In this document: positions 10,753-24,411 of the stretch, one piece after another
How positions within the stretch are numbered: position 1 is the stretch's first letter
Layout: every line of letters starts with the position of its first letter
Origin: an uncultured Massilia sp.
GTDB lineage: Bacteria > Pseudomonadota > Gammaproteobacteria > Burkholderiales > Burkholderiaceae
DNA length: 64,000 nt
Reading direction: 5' to 3'
Assembly: GCA_946886065.1 (NCBI GenBank)
Contig: CAMPHU010000001.1
Coordinates: 20,580-84,579 of the forward strand
Position numbers and translations under genes: made by a program
Notes under the pieces: model-generated
The model's input: the letters and a program-made list of their open reading frames with translations, nothing else
Database searches by the model: none
Told to the model about the DNA's origin: nothing

Positions 10753-11184
10753 ATGCGTGACACGCCCCGCAGCGCCTTCGCCCACTTCCTCGCGCTGCCG
10801 ACGCGCTGGATGGACAACGACAGCTACGGGCATGTCAACAACGTCAACTACTACAGCTTCTTCGACACGGCGGTGAACCGCTACCTGATCGAACAGGGCG
10901 TGCTCGACATCCATAAGGACAGCGTGGTGGGGCTGGTGGTGGAGACGGGCTGTTCGTATTTCAGCTCGATCTCGTTTCCGGATACGGTGCATGCCGGGAT
11001 CCGGGTGGCGAAGCTGGGCAATTCCAGCGTGCGCTATGAGATCGGCTTGTACCGCAACGATGGCGAGACGCCGGCTGCGGCGGGGCACTTCGTTCACGTG
11101 TACGTGGATCGGGAGACGAATCGGCCGGTGCCTGTCCCTCCGGCCACGCGCGCGGTGCTCGAAGGCCTCGTGCGCGCGCGGTAA
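10753..11184 (+). CDS. Acyl-CoA thioesterase, 4-hydroxybenzoyl-CoA type
   Basis: A 143-residue hot-dog-fold thioesterase. The family signature RWMDNDSYGHVNNVNYYSFF carries the catalytic aspartate and the Asn/His pair of the 4HBT/YbgC class. A GTG six bases upstream (10747) is also possible; I chose the ATG because of the spacing to the purine-rich GAAAGAA. It hydrolyses an acyl-CoA thioester in the cytosol; the acyl group cannot be told. It is the last gene of the unit with hslO. Confidence 0.88.
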   Translation: MRDTPRSAFAHFLALPTRWMDNDSYGHVNNVNYYSFFDTAVNRYLIEQGVLDIHKDSVVGLVVETGCSYFSSISFPDTVHAGIRVAKLGNSSVRYEIGLYRNDGETPAAAGHFVHVYVDRETNRPVPVPPATRAVLEGLVRAR

Positions 11185-11312
11185 CCCGTCACTTTCACCG
11201 TGGTGGCCGACCGTCTGCGCTCATCGGCCCGCTTTTGAACCGGGACACCACCCGGCAAATCCCCCGCTCCAGTGCTAAGCTGTTAGTTCTTCGACATCAA
11301 GGAGGACGCACG

Positions 11313-11819
11313 ATGGACATCGATATTGGCATCAGCAACGACGACCGCGCGAAGATCGTGGAGTCGCTGTCGACAGTGCTGGCGGACAGCTACATGCTCT
11401 ACCTGAAGACCCATAACTTCCACTGGAACGTGACCGGCCCCATGTTCCAGACCCTGCACGTCATGTTCCAGGAACAGTACACCGAGCTGTGGAACGCGCT
11501 CGACGACATCGCCGAGCGCATCCGCGCGCTGGGCCACTATGCGCCGGGCACCTACAAGCGCTATGCGGAGCTGTCGAGCATTCAGGAAGAGCCGAGCGTG
11601 CCGGATCCGCGGGAAATGATCCGCCAGCTGGTGGAAGGCCAGGAAATCCTGGTCCGCACCCTGCGCGCCAGCGTGCGCATCGCGGACGAGATCGACGATT
11701 ACCCGACCGCCGACATGCTGACCACCCGCATGGAGATCCATGAAAAGAACGCGTGGATGCTGCGTGCCTTCCTGGAGCACGGCAAGGGGCATATGCAGGG
11801 GGATGCGTCGTCGCCGTGA
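11313..11819 (+). CDS. Dps/ferritin-like DNA-protecting protein
   Basis: A 168-residue member of the Dps family. Seen: the ferroxidase segment LKTHNFHWNVTGPMF (His and surrounding residues from one subunit) and ALDDIAERIRALG with the conserved Asp and Glu. Dps forms a hollow dodecamer that oxidises Fe2+ with H2O2 and shields DNA in stress and starvation. The start at 11313 has an excellent AAGGAGG about 8 bases upstream, which rejects the longer upstream reading. It stands alone, with a GC-rich hairpin after the stop. Confidence 0.94.
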   Translation: MDIDIGISNDDRAKIVESLSTVLADSYMLYLKTHNFHWNVTGPMFQTLHVMFQEQYTELWNALDDIAERIRALGHYAPGTYKRYAELSSIQEEPSVPDPREMIRQLVEGQEILVRTLRASVRIADEIDDYPTADMLTTRMEIHEKNAWMLRAFLEHGKGHMQGDASSP

Positions 11820-11829
11820 CCCGGCCGGG

Positions 11830-11853
11830 GGCTGCCCGGGCGCGCGGGCAGCC
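11830..11853. terminator. GC-rich hairpin between convergent dps and HTH genes
   Basis: GGCTGCCCG and CGGGCAGCC form a perfect 9-bp stem over a 6-base loop between two convergent genes. There is no T run on either side, so it may be a weak or Rho-assisted terminator, or an mRNA-end stabiliser. Confidence 0.45.
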
Positions 11854-11860
11854 GGGGCGT

Positions 11861-12142
11861 TCAGCCGGCCTTGCCGCCCGACATATGAAGATCGACCACC
11901 TTCATGATCTCCAGGGTGAGATCGAGGTCGAACTCGCCGGAGGCGAGCGCCGCCTGCAGCTGCTCGCGCGGCAGGCCCACGGCGGCGGCCAGGCCCGGCA
12001 ATGCCGGCGCCTGCGATACCGCCAGCAGCGCGGCCGAGATCAGCTGGCCGTCGCCGTCTTCGAAGGCGTCGGCCAGAACGTCCGCGATCGCGTCGAGCGA
12101 ATCGAGCGCAGCGGGATCGATGGGGGAATTCGGTGAAGTCAT
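11861..12142 (-). CDS. Antitoxin-like helix-turn-helix protein, orphan
   Basis: A 93-residue protein resembling the putative addiction-module antidote family (HigA-like, TIGR02684 type). The pattern is seen in VLADAFEDGDGQLISAALLA, followed by QAPALPGLAAAVGLPREQLQ and DLTLEIMKVVDL, which align with the family's DGDP..IAAAL, the HTH helices GLSREALYKAL and the ending VLKVLKALGL. The usual residues of the turn are partly degenerate, so DNA binding may be altered. No RelE/HigB-like toxin is adjacent. It starts 17 bases after ftsB and probably shares its mRNA. The family assignment is from pattern memory. Confidence 0.55.
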   Translation of the reverse strand: MTSPNSPIDPAALDSLDAIADVLADAFEDGDGQLISAALLAVSQAPALPGLAAAVGLPREQLQAALASGEFDLDLTLEIMKVVDLHMSGGKAG

Positions 12143-12159
12143 GAGGGAATGCGAAGCCT

Positions 12160-12507
12160 TCAGCGCTTCGGCTTGTCCTTGTCCTTCGGCGCGGGCGGAG
12201 GCGGCGGCACGGTCATCGAGACCGCGGGCTGCTCGTCCTTGCGCAGCACCTGCACGAAGATTTCGTTCTGCTTGATCATGCCCAGCTCGTAGCGCGCGCG
12301 CTCCTCGACCGCGCCCGTGCCCTCTTTCAGGTCGCGGACTTCGGATTCGAGCTTGGCGTTGCGCGCCTTGAGCTGGTCGGTCTTGAGGCGCACGGCCTCG
12401 ACCTGTCCGCGCATGTCCGCCACGGACAGCCAGCCGCCCTTGCCGATCCAGAGCGGGTACTGGATCAGCAGGAGAAGAGCGGCAAGGGTGATCGTGATCA
12501 GGCGCAT
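12160..12507 (-). CDS. ftsB: Cell-division protein FtsB
   Basis: A 115-residue bitopic membrane protein: a short cytoplasmic N-terminus, one membrane helix ([19 protein letters not shown]), then a periplasmic coiled coil ([20 protein letters not shown]) and the conserved [19 protein letters not shown]. FtsB forms the FtsQBL complex that signals to FtsWI at the septum. The C-terminus carries a variable Pro/Lys-rich tail. It lies directly after eno, the order usual in Burkholderiales. Confidence 0.96.
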   Translation of the reverse strand: MRLITITLAALLLLIQYPLWIGKGGWLSVADMRGQVEAVRLKTDQLKARNAKLESEVRDLKEGTGAVEERARYELGMIKQNEIFVQVLRKDEQPAVSMTVPPPPPAPKDKDKPKR

Positions 12508-12541
12508 GAGCGGAAGGCCGGCCAGGGGCCGGCCCTGAGGA

Positions 12542-16556
<4,015 letters not shown>

Positions 16557-16650
16557 TCAGACTCATGCTCATATCCAACATGCATTAATACTTTATTATC
16601 ATGCGAATCTTGCATATGATGGCTGTTCTCGTCCTTTTTCACGGGTTGCC

Positions 16651-17874
16651 ATGTCCACCGCACCAGATGTCCTTCCCGCCGAGCCGCCAGCCTCGGCGCT
16701 TTCCACCGCCATGCCGGCCGGGCCGGAAGCCTCCGGGCCGGAATCCTTCGTGCCCGAAGCCGCCGCGCCTGCGCCGCAGGTTCACGTGCCGGTCTTCACC
16801 GGCAGCGGCAAGGAATACTTCCGCATCTGGGTCATCAACCTCCTGCTCAGCCTCGCCACGCTCGGCATCTATTCGGCCTGGGCCAAGGTGCGGCGCCTCC
16901 AGTACTTCGACCGCAACACCCGGCTCGCCGGCGCCTGCTTCGACTTCCGGGGCGACCCCAGGGCCATCCTGCGCGGCCGGATCCTGGCCTTCGTCCTGGT
17001 GGTCGCCTATCAATACGCGTTCGGCTTCTCGCTCCAGGTCGGCGCCGCGGTGATGGTCTTCCTGATGCTGGCCATGCCCTGGCTGCTGCGCGGCGCCCTG
17101 CGCTTTCGCCTGTCGAACACCCAGTACCGCGGCCTGTGGCTGGGCTTCGGCGGCGGCGTCGGCGCGGCCTACCTGGCCTACCTGCCTCCGCTCGCCGTCT
17201 TCCTGCTTCCCTCGGTGCTGCTGGCGATCTTTATCGATCAGCCGGCGCTGGCAAGCCTGCCCTTCCTGCTGCTCCTGGCCTGGCCGCTGATGCACGGCCG
17301 GGCGCGGGCCTACCAGCAGCGCCACCTGCTGTTCGGCGACCAGGGCGCGCGCTACACACTCAGCTCCTGGCGCTTCTACCGCCCCTACCTGATTGCGGGT
17401 ATCGTGGCCTTCGGCGTCGCACTGGCGATCGGCATCGTGGCCGCCATCGTGGGGGGCGTGATCTTGGCCATGCTCAAGAAGGATTCGCCGGGGGCTGCGT
17501 TCACCACGCTCCTCCCCGCGGTATTGGGCGTCCTGTTCGTCTACATCGGCTACCTGATGGCCGGCCCCTACATGCAGGCCCGCATCGGCAACCTGGTCTG
17601 GTCGAACACCGGTTTCCCCGGTGTGCGCATCCGCTCCACGCTGCCCGCCAAGGGCTTGATGCTGCTGCAGACCAGGAACGCCTTGCTGACCCTGTTGACG
17701 CTCGGCCTCTACCGCCCCTTCGCCGTGGTGGCCGTGCACCGTTTCAGGCTGCAGCACGTAGAGATTGCGTTCGACGAGGGCTTCGAACAGGCCATGGCGC
17801 GCGCCGCCCAGGGCCGCCGCAACGCAGCCGGCGACGGTGCCAGCGATGCCCTCGGCATCGATCTTTCCTGGTGA
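16651..17874 (+). CDS. DUF898 (YjgN-like) integral membrane protein
   Basis: A 407-residue YjgN-family protein. After an N-terminal Pro/Ala-rich cytoplasmic segment of about 40 residues, the family core begins VPVFTGSGKEYFRIWVINLL and continues with LGIYSAWAKVRRLQYFDRNT. Paired repeats of the G..Y..W..N-(L/T) type recur, for example in the segment ending RIGNLVWSNT. At least eight hydrophobic helices follow. The function is unknown. Its stop is 7 bases before the M48 peptidase gene, a pairing seen in other proteobacteria and implying a shared membrane role. Confidence 0.88.
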   Translation: MSTAPDVLPAEPPASALSTAMPAGPEASGPESFVPEAAAPAPQVHVPVFTGSGKEYFRIWVINLLLSLATLGIYSAWAKVRRLQYFDRNTRLAGACFDFRGDPRAILRGRILAFVLVVAYQYAFGFSLQVGAAVMVFLMLAMPWLLRGALRFRLSNTQYRGLWLGFGGGVGAAYLAYLPPLAVFLLPSVLLAIFIDQPALASLPFLLLLAWPLMHGRARAYQQRHLLFGDQGARYTLSSWRFYRPYLIAGIVAFGVALAIGIVAAIVGGVILAMLKKDSPGAAFTTLLPAVLGVLFVYIGYLMAGPYMQARIGNLVWSNTGFPGVRIRSTLPAKGLMLLQTRNALLTLLTLGLYRPFAVVAVHRFRLQHVEIAFDEGFEQAMARAAQGRRNAAGDGASDALGIDLSW

Positions 17875-17881
17875 GGACTTG

Positions 17882-18910
17882 ATGACCAACGCATACTTTT
17901 TCGACGGCCTCAGCGCCCGCCTTCACGAAGTCGAGCTCGCATCCAGCGGCGGCGCCCTGCTGCTGCGCGGCGCGGTCGAGCGCAGCTATCCCCTGTCCGG
18001 CGTCGAGCTGGCGGAACCGTTCGCCGGCGCCCCGGCCGTGCTGTACCTGCCCGACGGCGCCCGCTGCGAGGTGAACGATCCCGCAGCCCATGGCTGGCTG
18101 GCCGACACGCTCGGCTACCGCAAGTCGCGCGTCGTGCGCTGGCAGGAACACACCGGCGCCGCCCTGGCCTGCCTGGTGCTGCTGGTCCTGCTGATCGGCG
18201 CCACCGTCAAATGGGGCATTCCCGCCGCCAGCGAACGGATCGCGGCCGCCCTGCCGGCCGACGTCGACCGGAGCCTCGGCGCCAATACCCTCGCGGTGCT
18301 CGAACGGCAAAACATGATCAAGCCCTCGCGCTTCAGCGACGAGCGCCTCGCCCAGCTGGAAGCGATCAAGCAATCGGTGACGCCGCCCGGCATGCGGCTG
18401 CGCCTGCTGGTGCGCGATTCCGCCCAGTTCGGCCCGAACGCGCTGGCCCTGCCCGACGGCACCATCATCCTCACCGACCAGATGGTCAAGATGATCGTCG
18501 GCGAGGGCGAACTCGACGAGTACGCATCCGCCGCCCTGGCCGGGATCCTGGCGCACGAAGCCGGCCACGTGCGCATGCGGCATTCGGCGCGTTCGCTGAC
18601 CCGCGCCTCGCTCACCGCGGCGCTGTCGGCCACCCTGTTCGGCGACTTCAGCGCCGTCGCCGCCGGCGCACCGGCCCTCCTGATGAACATGAAGTTCTCG
18701 CGCGCCATGGAAACCGATGCCGACAACTTCGCCATCGAGACCCTGCGCGCACGCGGGATTTCCCTCGCGCCGATGGCCGAGGTGTTCGAGCACCTGGGCA
18801 AGGACGAGCCCGCGGACAGCTGGATCGACATCCCGGCCGGCTATGTCTCGACCCATCCGGCCAGTGGCGAGCGGGCGGCGCGCCTGCATCGCGCTGCGGA
18901 CGAAAGCTGA
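17882..18910 (+). CDS. M48-family membrane metallopeptidase
   Basis: A 342-residue protein with one or two membrane segments (ALACLVLLVLLIGATVKWGI) after a cytoplasmic domain of about 85 residues. The zinc motif HEAGH is preceded by ALAGIL, and the third ligand lies in METDADNFAIETL. The rest is the M48 (Ste24/HtpX/OMA1) peptidase fold. The substrate is unknown; the linked DUF898 protein may be a partner. The last residues carry YVSTHPASGERAARL, the typical C-terminal motif of the family. Confidence 0.88.
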   Translation: MTNAYFFDGLSARLHEVELASSGGALLLRGAVERSYPLSGVELAEPFAGAPAVLYLPDGARCEVNDPAAHGWLADTLGYRKSRVVRWQEHTGAALACLVLLVLLIGATVKWGIPAASERIAAALPADVDRSLGANTLAVLERQNMIKPSRFSDERLAQLEAIKQSVTPPGMRLRLLVRDSAQFGPNALALPDGTIILTDQMVKMIVGEGELDEYASAALAGILAHEAGHVRMRHSARSLTRASLTAALSATLFGDFSAVAAGAPALLMNMKFSRAMETDADNFAIETLRARGISLAPMAEVFEHLGKDEPADSWIDIPAGYVSTHPASGERAARLHRAADES

Positions 18911-19074
18911 ACTATTTGACAATTCTGTGTTGGCGACGCCACAAATGATGGCGAAAGTTGGGCACCCGTATTGCATTTCGGCAATAATCTCGACTTTCGA
19001 CTCCTTGTGCGGCAAAGCGTGTCCGGATCCTTCCCTCTAACGGCGGGAGGGCCGGGCCGGATACCACCACCAAC

Positions 19075-20781
19075 ATGACCACTTTTAACAAGCTCAATAT
19101 CGGCACGCGGCTGGCGGCCGGCTTCGTCCTGACCCTCCTGTTCACCGTCGTGATTGCCGCCACCGGCATCTGGCGCCTCGACCAGGTCGCCACCGAAACC
19201 CGCGAGATCCTGGCCCAGCCCATCGCCAAGGAGCGCATGATCGCGGAGTGGTACACCCAGATCTTCGCCGCCGTGCGCCGCACCGCCGCCATCGTCAAGA
19301 GCAGCGATCCTTCGCTGGGCGACTATTTCAAGCAGGACGCCGCCGCCACCGGCAAGCTGTCCACCGAGCTGATCAAGCGGATCGAGCCGTTGATCAGCGG
19401 CGACGACGAGACCGCCCTGTTCAAGGCGGTCCAGGAACACCGCAAGGCCTACAGCGCAGCGCGCGACAATGCCGTCAAGGCCAAGGCCGAAGGCAATGTC
19501 GAGCTGGCCGACCAGATCCTGGAACAGCAGTTCACCCCGGCCGCCAAGGCCTACCAGGAACAGGTGCGCCTGCTGCTCGACCTGCAGCACAAGCGCATCG
19601 CCGCCAGCGCCGCCGAGATCGACGCCACCGCCAGCCGCGGCAACGTCCTGATCGCTTCGCTGGCCGCGGCCGCGCTCGCGCTGGGCGCCGTGTTCTCCTG
19701 GCTGCTGACGCGCTCGATCACGGTGCCGCTGCGCGAAGCCGTGCGCGCCGCCGAGACCGTGGCCGCGGGCGACCTGACCCACCGCATCGAGACCGCACGC
19801 GGCGACGAGACCGGCGCCCTGCTGCGCGCGCTGCGCAACATGAACGACAGCCTGGCGCGCATCGTCACCGAAGTGCGCACCGGCACCCAGGCCATCAGCG
19901 GCGCCTCGAGCGAAATCGCGGCCGGCAGCTTCGACCTGTCCAGCCGCACCGAGCAGCAGGCCGCCTCGCTGGAGGAAACCGCCGCCTCGATGGAAGAACT
20001 CACCGGCACCGTGCGCCAGAACGCCGACAATGCGCGCCAGGCCAACCAGCTGGCGATCGCGGCCTCGAGCGTGGCCAGCGAAGCCGGCAGCGCCGTCGAG
20101 CAGGTGATCGCCACCATGGGCTCGATCAACGAATCCTCGCGCAAGATCGTCGACATCATCGGCGTCATCGACGGCATCGCCTTCCAGACCAACATCCTGG
20201 CGCTGAACGCCGCCGTGGAAGCGGCGCGCGCCGGCGAACAGGGTCGCGGCTTCGCCGTGGTGGCCTCCGAGGTGCGCAACCTGGCCCAGCGCTCCGCCTC
20301 GGCCGCCAAGGAAATCAAGCAGCTGATCGGCGACTCGGTCGAGAAGGTCGACGCCGGCGCCAAGCTGGTCGACCACACCGGCGCCACCATGCAGGAAGTG
20401 GTGACCTCGATCCGCCGCGTGACCGACATCATGGGCGAGATCAGCTCGGCCAGCCAGGAGCAGATCCAGGGCATCGACCAGGTCAACCAGGCGATGTCGC
20501 AGATGGACGAAGCGACCCAGCAGAACGCCGCCCTGGTCGAGGAAGCCACCGCCGCCACCAGCGCGCTCCAGCAGGAAGCCGCGCGCCTGGCCCAGGTGGT
20601 CGACGTGTTCAAGCTCGGTCACGAGCAGCGCGCCCCGGCCGCTCAAGCCGCCCGCCCCGCTGCGAACCTGCCGGCCCTGCGCGCCAGCGCGCCGGCCAAG
20701 CGCCCTGCCCCGGCAAAGTCTTCGCGCCCGGCCGCCAAGGCCACGGCCGCCACCGCCGACGGCGACTGGGAACAGTTCTGA
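19075..20781 (+). CDS. Methyl-accepting chemotaxis protein
   Basis: A 568-residue chemoreceptor. Residues about 10-30 form TM1, then a periplasmic four-helix-bundle sensor of about 160 residues, TM2 near 193-212 ([20 protein letters not shown]), a HAMP domain and a long cytoplasmic helical hairpin. The tip is [20 protein letters not shown], the most conserved part of all such receptors, which binds CheA and CheW. Methylation helices flank it. The C-terminal DWEQF resembles the xWxxF pentapeptide that tethers CheR. The ligand is unknown. No other chemotaxis gene is in the window. Confidence 0.96.
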   Translation: MTTFNKLNIGTRLAAGFVLTLLFTVVIAATGIWRLDQVATETREILAQPIAKERMIAEWYTQIFAAVRRTAAIVKSSDPSLGDYFKQDAAATGKLSTELIKRIEPLISGDDETALFKAVQEHRKAYSAARDNAVKAKAEGNVELADQILEQQFTPAAKAYQEQVRLLLDLQHKRIAASAAEIDATASRGNVLIASLAAAALALGAVFSWLLTRSITVPLREAVRAAETVAAGDLTHRIETARGDETGALLRALRNMNDSLARIVTEVRTGTQAISGASSEIAAGSFDLSSRTEQQAASLEETAASMEELTGTVRQNADNARQANQLAIAASSVASEAGSAVEQVIATMGSINESSRKIVDIIGVIDGIAFQTNILALNAAVEAARAGEQGRGFAVVASEVRNLAQRSASAAKEIKQLIGDSVEKVDAGAKLVDHTGATMQEVVTSIRRVTDIMGEISSASQEQIQGIDQVNQAMSQMDEATQQNAALVEEATAATSALQQEAARLAQVVDVFKLGHEQRAPAAQAARPAANLPALRASAPAKRPAPAKSSRPAAKATAATADGDWEQF

Positions 20782-20864
20782 TTCCGCGCGCCGGCGCCAG
20801 GTTCCTTGACCGTATCAGAGCCAGCGCCCCGGTCTTGTCACGATAGTCCTGCAGCATAAGCACG

Positions 20865-20948
20865 TCGCCCCGGCGAAGGCCGGGGCCGGGTTTGCACGCA
20901 CCCCAACTGCGCAAGGAACTTGGGCACCGGCCTCCGCCGGTGCGACGA
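20865..20948. repeat. REP-like interspersed palindromic element
   Basis: Two GC-rich hairpins in opposite orientation: CGTCGCCCCGGCGAAGGCCG at the left and CACCGGCCTCCGCCGGTGCG with ACG at the right, so the outer arms CGTCGC and GCGACG are inverted repeats. It lies between the convergent chemoreceptor and BCCT genes. This is the layout of extragenic palindromic repeats common in Burkholderiales genomes. I found no second copy in this window. Confidence 0.55.
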
Positions 20949-20980
20949 TCCTGCGGTGAGCGGTGGAATCCAGGCAGAGC

Positions 20981-22498
20981 CTAACGGGCGACCATCTCCC
21001 GCACGCGCCGGCGCATCTCCTTCTCCTTCCGGCTTTCCGCGATCCAGTCCTCGCGCAGCGCCCGCCACAGGGCGATCACCATCAGCACGATGACCATGGC
21101 GAAAGGCAGCGCGAACAGGATGGTCGCGGTCTGCACCGCCTTGAGTCCTCCCGCCAGCAGGAGGCTGATGGCGATCCCCGCGATCAGCACTCCCCAGACG
21201 ATCTTCACGCGGCCCGACGGATTCGGGTTGCCCTTGCTGCTCATCATGCCCAGCACCAGCACCGCCGAGTCGCCGGAGGTCACGAAGAACACCAGCACCA
21301 GCACGGTCGCCGCCACCGACATGATCTGCCCGAAAGGCAAGGCGTGCAGCATGTCGAACAGCGCCAGCGCCATGTCCGACTTGACGGTCTCGGCGAGCGG
21401 AACGTGCTGCCAGATCTGCATCGTGAGCGCGCTGCCGCCGAACACCGAGAACCACAGGAAGGCCGCCAGCGAAGGCGCCAGCACGGTGCCGATGATGAAC
21501 TCCCTCAGCGTGCGTCCGCGCGAGACGCGCGCGATGAACAGGCCCACGAACGGCGACCACGAGATCCACCAGGCCCAGTAGAAGATGGTCCAGTTGGCGA
21601 CCCACGAACTGTCGCGGAACGGCGTCGAGCGCAGGCTCATGCGGACAATATCGCTGGCATAGCTGCCCAGGGTGTTGGTCAGGGTGTCGATGATCGCCAC
21701 CGTCGGGCCGAGCAGGAACACGGCCAGGGCGAGCAGCAGCGCCAGCAGCATGTTGGCGTTGGACAGCAGCTTGATGCCCTTCTCCACCCCGGACACCGCC
21801 GAACCCAGGAAGATGGCGGTGGTGACGACGATGATCGCCACCTGCCAGCCGGCGCCGATCTCGAGGCCGAAGACGGCGTGCAGGCCGCTGTTGATCTGCA
21901 GCGCGCCCATGCCCAGGGACGAGGCCACGCCGAAGGCGGTGGCCACCACCGCCAGCACGTTGAACAGCCCGGACAGCGCGCGCACCGGGCGCCAGGGCAG
22001 CGAATCGGTCACCGTGCTGATGAGCGGCGTGCCGGCGCGCCGGTACTGGAAGAAGGCGATCGCCAGGGCGACCACGCTGTACACGGCCCAGGGATGCACG
22101 CCCCAGTGGAAGAACACGTAGCGCATGGCCGCATTCGCCGCTTCCGGCGTGCCGGCGGTGACGCCCGGAGGCGCGGTCACGTAATGGGAAAGGGGTTCGG
22201 CCACGCTCCAGAACACCAGGCCGATACCCATCCCGGCCGCGAACAGCATGGCAAACCAGCTGCCCACCGAGAACTCGGGTTCGTCGTCCTCGTCGCCGAG
22301 CTTGAGGCTGCCGTAGCGGCCGAAGGCGACGAAGGCGGCGAACAGCACCAGCCCCAGCACGACCCAGAGGTAGAACCAGCCGAAGTTGCGGGTCAGGGAC
22401 GCCAGCATGGCGTCGAGCGTCGAGGCCATGTGGCCGGGAGCGATGATCCCCCATAGGACGATCAGGAAAATGAAACCTGCGGAAAAGAGCATTTGCAT
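20981..22498 (-). CDS. BCCT-family transporter, short form
   Basis: A 505-residue quaternary-ammonium-compound carrier. Seen: GMGIGLVFWSVAEPLSHYVT, WGVHPWAVYSVVALAIAFFQ and the TM8 box FYWAWWISWSPFVGLFIARV. Compared with the carrier at 6216 it lacks the long C-terminal domain and ends in a short basic tail (RKEKEMRRRVREMVAR), which in BetP-type carriers senses osmotic stress. The start at 22498 has AGGTCC upstream; ATG at 22492 is possible. A sigma70-like promoter lies about 270 bases upstream, so the leader may be long. Confidence 0.9.
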   Translation of the reverse strand: MQMLFSAGFIFLIVLWGIIAPGHMASTLDAMLASLTRNFGWFYLWVVLGLVLFAAFVAFGRYGSLKLGDEDDEPEFSVGSWFAMLFAAGMGIGLVFWSVAEPLSHYVTAPPGVTAGTPEAANAAMRYVFFHWGVHPWAVYSVVALAIAFFQYRRAGTPLISTVTDSLPWRPVRALSGLFNVLAVVATAFGVASSLGMGALQINSGLHAVFGLEIGAGWQVAIIVVTTAIFLGSAVSGVEKGIKLLSNANMLLALLLALAVFLLGPTVAIIDTLTNTLGSYASDIVRMSLRSTPFRDSSWVANWTIFYWAWWISWSPFVGLFIARVSRGRTLREFIIGTVLAPSLAAFLWFSVFGGSALTMQIWQHVPLAETVKSDMALALFDMLHALPFGQIMSVAATVLVLVFFVTSGDSAVLVLGMMSSKGNPNPSGRVKIVWGVLIAGIAISLLLAGGLKAVQTATILFALPFAMVIVLMVIALWRALREDWIAESRKEKEMRRRVREMVAR

Positions 22499-22765
22499 AA
22501 GGACCTCATGAGGCAAGCGCGGATGCGGCAAACGGCGGGCCGGCCGATGCCGTCACGCGGCTCGGGCGAAGGATGGTCAGGAAACGGTGCGCGCCGGGCT
22601 TGCGGTTCGGCGCGCTCCAGGGAGGCAGCCGCAGGGCTGCGCTCCGTCAGGCGGATCGTTCGGCCGGACGCCCGCAAGGGGCGGGAAAGGCGAACAGGCC
22701 GCGCGGCCCGGAAGATCGATGCATGGGCTGGCGGCAGGAATGACTGGCAGGCGCCAGCGGTCTGC

Positions 22766-22794
22766 ATTATAACGAAAACAATTGATTTGTACAA
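22766..22794 (-). promoter_or_regulatory. Sigma70-like promoter for the BCCT gene
   Basis: On the minus strand TTGTAC, a 17-base spacer and a perfect TATAAT are seen in an AT-rich patch that contrasts with its surroundings. It points toward the BCCT gene, about 270 bases away. Confidence 0.6.
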
Positions 22795-22860
22795 ATATAG
22801 ATTCTGCGGGAGAAATGCGATGTGCCGTGGATGCACGGTGCATGCCGCGGCAATCGGTGT

Positions 22861-22912
22861 TTGACAGGCAAGCGCGGCGGCGGCATACTTGCGAGATATG
22901 TTAGCGCTATCA
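22861..22912 (+). promoter_or_regulatory. Sigma70 promoter with LacI-type operator for the GPH/GH94 operon
   Basis: TTGACA at 22861-22866, 17-base spacer, CATACT at 22884-22889: a near-consensus promoter. TGTTAGCGCTATCA (22899-22912) is a near-perfect palindrome placed just past the -10, where a bound repressor would block initiation. The same 14-mer, in the same orientation relative to its gene, precedes the gluconokinase gene at 28883-28896. LacI-family proteins bind such short palindromes with a central CG. Confidence 0.8.
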
Positions 22913-22978
22913 ACTTTAGCATGGCTGGGCGCTGATAAAAGCGGGGCCGGTCCCCGCATACCAATAACGGAGACGATC

Positions 22979-24400
22979 ATGCTGACACGTGAGGACGCAA
23001 GCCCAGGCTGCGCCACGCCCGCCCCGCCTTCCAGCCCGGGCGCCGCCGCGCCGCCGGCCGCCGCCGCGCTGACCTGGCGCGAAAAGCTCAGCTACGGCGT
23101 CGCCGACATGGGATTCAACTTCTTCTGGACCAATGTCGCCACCTTCCTGCTGATCTTCTATACCGACACTTTCGGCATCTCGGCCGCCGCCGCCGCGACC
23201 CTGATGTCGGTCATCAAGATCGTGAATGCCTTCACCGATCCCATGATCGGCGCCGCCGCCGACCGCACGGCGACCCGTTTCGGCAAGTTCCGCCCTTACC
23301 TGGTGTGGATGTCGGTGCCGCTGGGCGCCGCCGCCGTGCTGACCTACACCACGCCCGACCTGGAGGGAGACGCCAGGCTGGCCTGGGCCTACGGCACCTA
23401 CCTGATGATGATGGTCTGCTACACCTGCGTGAACATCCCCTACAACGCGCTGTCCGGCGTGATGTCGGCCGATCCGCAGGAACGCTCGACCATCAATGGC
23501 CTGCGCTTCATCTTCGCCTTCGCCGGATCGACCCTGGTCACCGCCGCCACGCCCTCGATGGTGCAGTGGCTGGGGGCCGGCAACGAAGCGCGCGGCTGGC
23601 AGCTCACCATGCTGGCCTGGAGCGTGGCCGCCGCCCTGCTGTTCCTGGTCACCTTCCTCAATACCCGCGAGCGCGTGACGCCGATGCCGGGCCAGGAGTC
23701 GGACGTGAAGCGCGACATCCTGGACCTGATGGCCAACCGTCCCTGGATGGTGCTGTTCGTGCTGGCCCTGGTGATCATGGTGACCATCACCCTGCGCACC
23801 ACCACCGCCGCCTATTACTTCAAGTACGTGGTGGGACGCCCGGAACTGATGGCCAGCTTCGTGCCCACCTACATGGTGGCCGCCGCGATCGGCGCGGCCT
23901 GCACGCCCCTGCTCACCCGCTTCGCCGACAAGAAGACCCTGATGATCGTGTTGATGAGCGCGACCGCGCTCCTGTCATCGAGCTTCTTCTTCATTCCGCC
24001 GGAGCGCATCGACCTGATGTTCGCGCTGCAGGCCGGCCTGGGGCTGGTGCTCGGGCCCAAGTCGCCGCTGGCCTTCTCGATGTACGCCGACACCGCCGAC
24101 TACAACGAATGGCGCACCGGCCGCCGCGCCACCGCCATGACCTTCGCCGCCGCCACCTTCTCGCAGAAACTCGGCACCGCGCTGGCCGTGGCCGTGATCG
24201 GCTCGGTGTTCACCGCCCTCGGCTACGTGCCCAACGCCGCGCAGAGCAGCGGCTCGCAGGCGGGCATCGTGTGGCTGATGTCCTTCGTGCCGGCCGCCTT
24301 CGCGCTGGCGGCGGTGCTGACCATGTGCTTCTATAACCTCGACAGCAAACAGCTGGCCCGCATGCAGGCAGACCTGGCCGCGCGCAAGGCCGGAACATGA
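22979..24400 (+). CDS. GPH-family sugar/cation symporter (MFS superfamily)
   Basis: A 473-residue carrier of the glycoside-pentoside-hexuronide:cation symporter family (MelB/XynB type). Seen: [20 protein letters not shown] at the start of TM1, [20 protein letters not shown] (the loop 2-3 signature) and the mid-chain [20 protein letters not shown]. About 12 hydrophobic helices. The start at 22979 is preceded by CGGAGAC. The stop overlaps an in-frame ATG of the next gene, so it is coupled to the GH94 phosphorylase. Given that partner and the shared operator with gluconokinase, the likely cargo is a beta-glucosidic disaccharide acid such as cellobionate (inferred). Confidence 0.9.
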   Translation: MLTREDASPGCATPAPPSSPGAAAPPAAAALTWREKLSYGVADMGFNFFWTNVATFLLIFYTDTFGISAAAAATLMSVIKIVNAFTDPMIGAAADRTATRFGKFRPYLVWMSVPLGAAAVLTYTTPDLEGDARLAWAYGTYLMMMVCYTCVNIPYNALSGVMSADPQERSTINGLRFIFAFAGSTLVTAATPSMVQWLGAGNEARGWQLTMLAWSVAAALLFLVTFLNTRERVTPMPGQESDVKRDILDLMANRPWMVLFVLALVIMVTITLRTTTAAYYFKYVVGRPELMASFVPTYMVAAAIGAACTPLLTRFADKKTLMIVLMSATALLSSSFFFIPPERIDLMFALQAGLGLVLGPKSPLAFSMYADTADYNEWRTGRRATAMTFAAATFSQKLGTALAVAVIGSVFTALGYVPNAAQSSGSQAGIVWLMSFVPAAFALAAVLTMCFYNLDSKQLARMQADLAARKAGT

Positions 24401-24411
24401 ATGGAGACCCG

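Larger units (their letters stand above)
22499..22978. other. Divergent intergenic region, BCCT / GPH symporter
   Basis: A 480-base gap between divergent genes. It holds the minus-strand promoter at 22766-22794 and the plus-strand promoter/operator at 22861-22912. Between 22500 and 22760 the sequence is GC-rich and I see no convincing gene; it would be the transcribed leader of the BCCT mRNA. Confidence 0.5.

Noticed and set aside
9142..11097. 651-codon minus-strand frame over carbonic anhydrase, hslO and thioesterase genes
   Set aside because: Covers three well-supported genes on the opposite strand; no recognisable domain.
18911..19074. Flagellar sigma28 promoter before the chemoreceptor
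   Set aside because: GGCAATAA resembles the -10 element, but no -35 element lies at the needed spacing.
20865..20948. Rho-independent terminator pair between the chemoreceptor and BCCT genes
   Set aside because: Both hairpins lack T runs and their outer arms are inverted repeats, which fits a REP-like element better.
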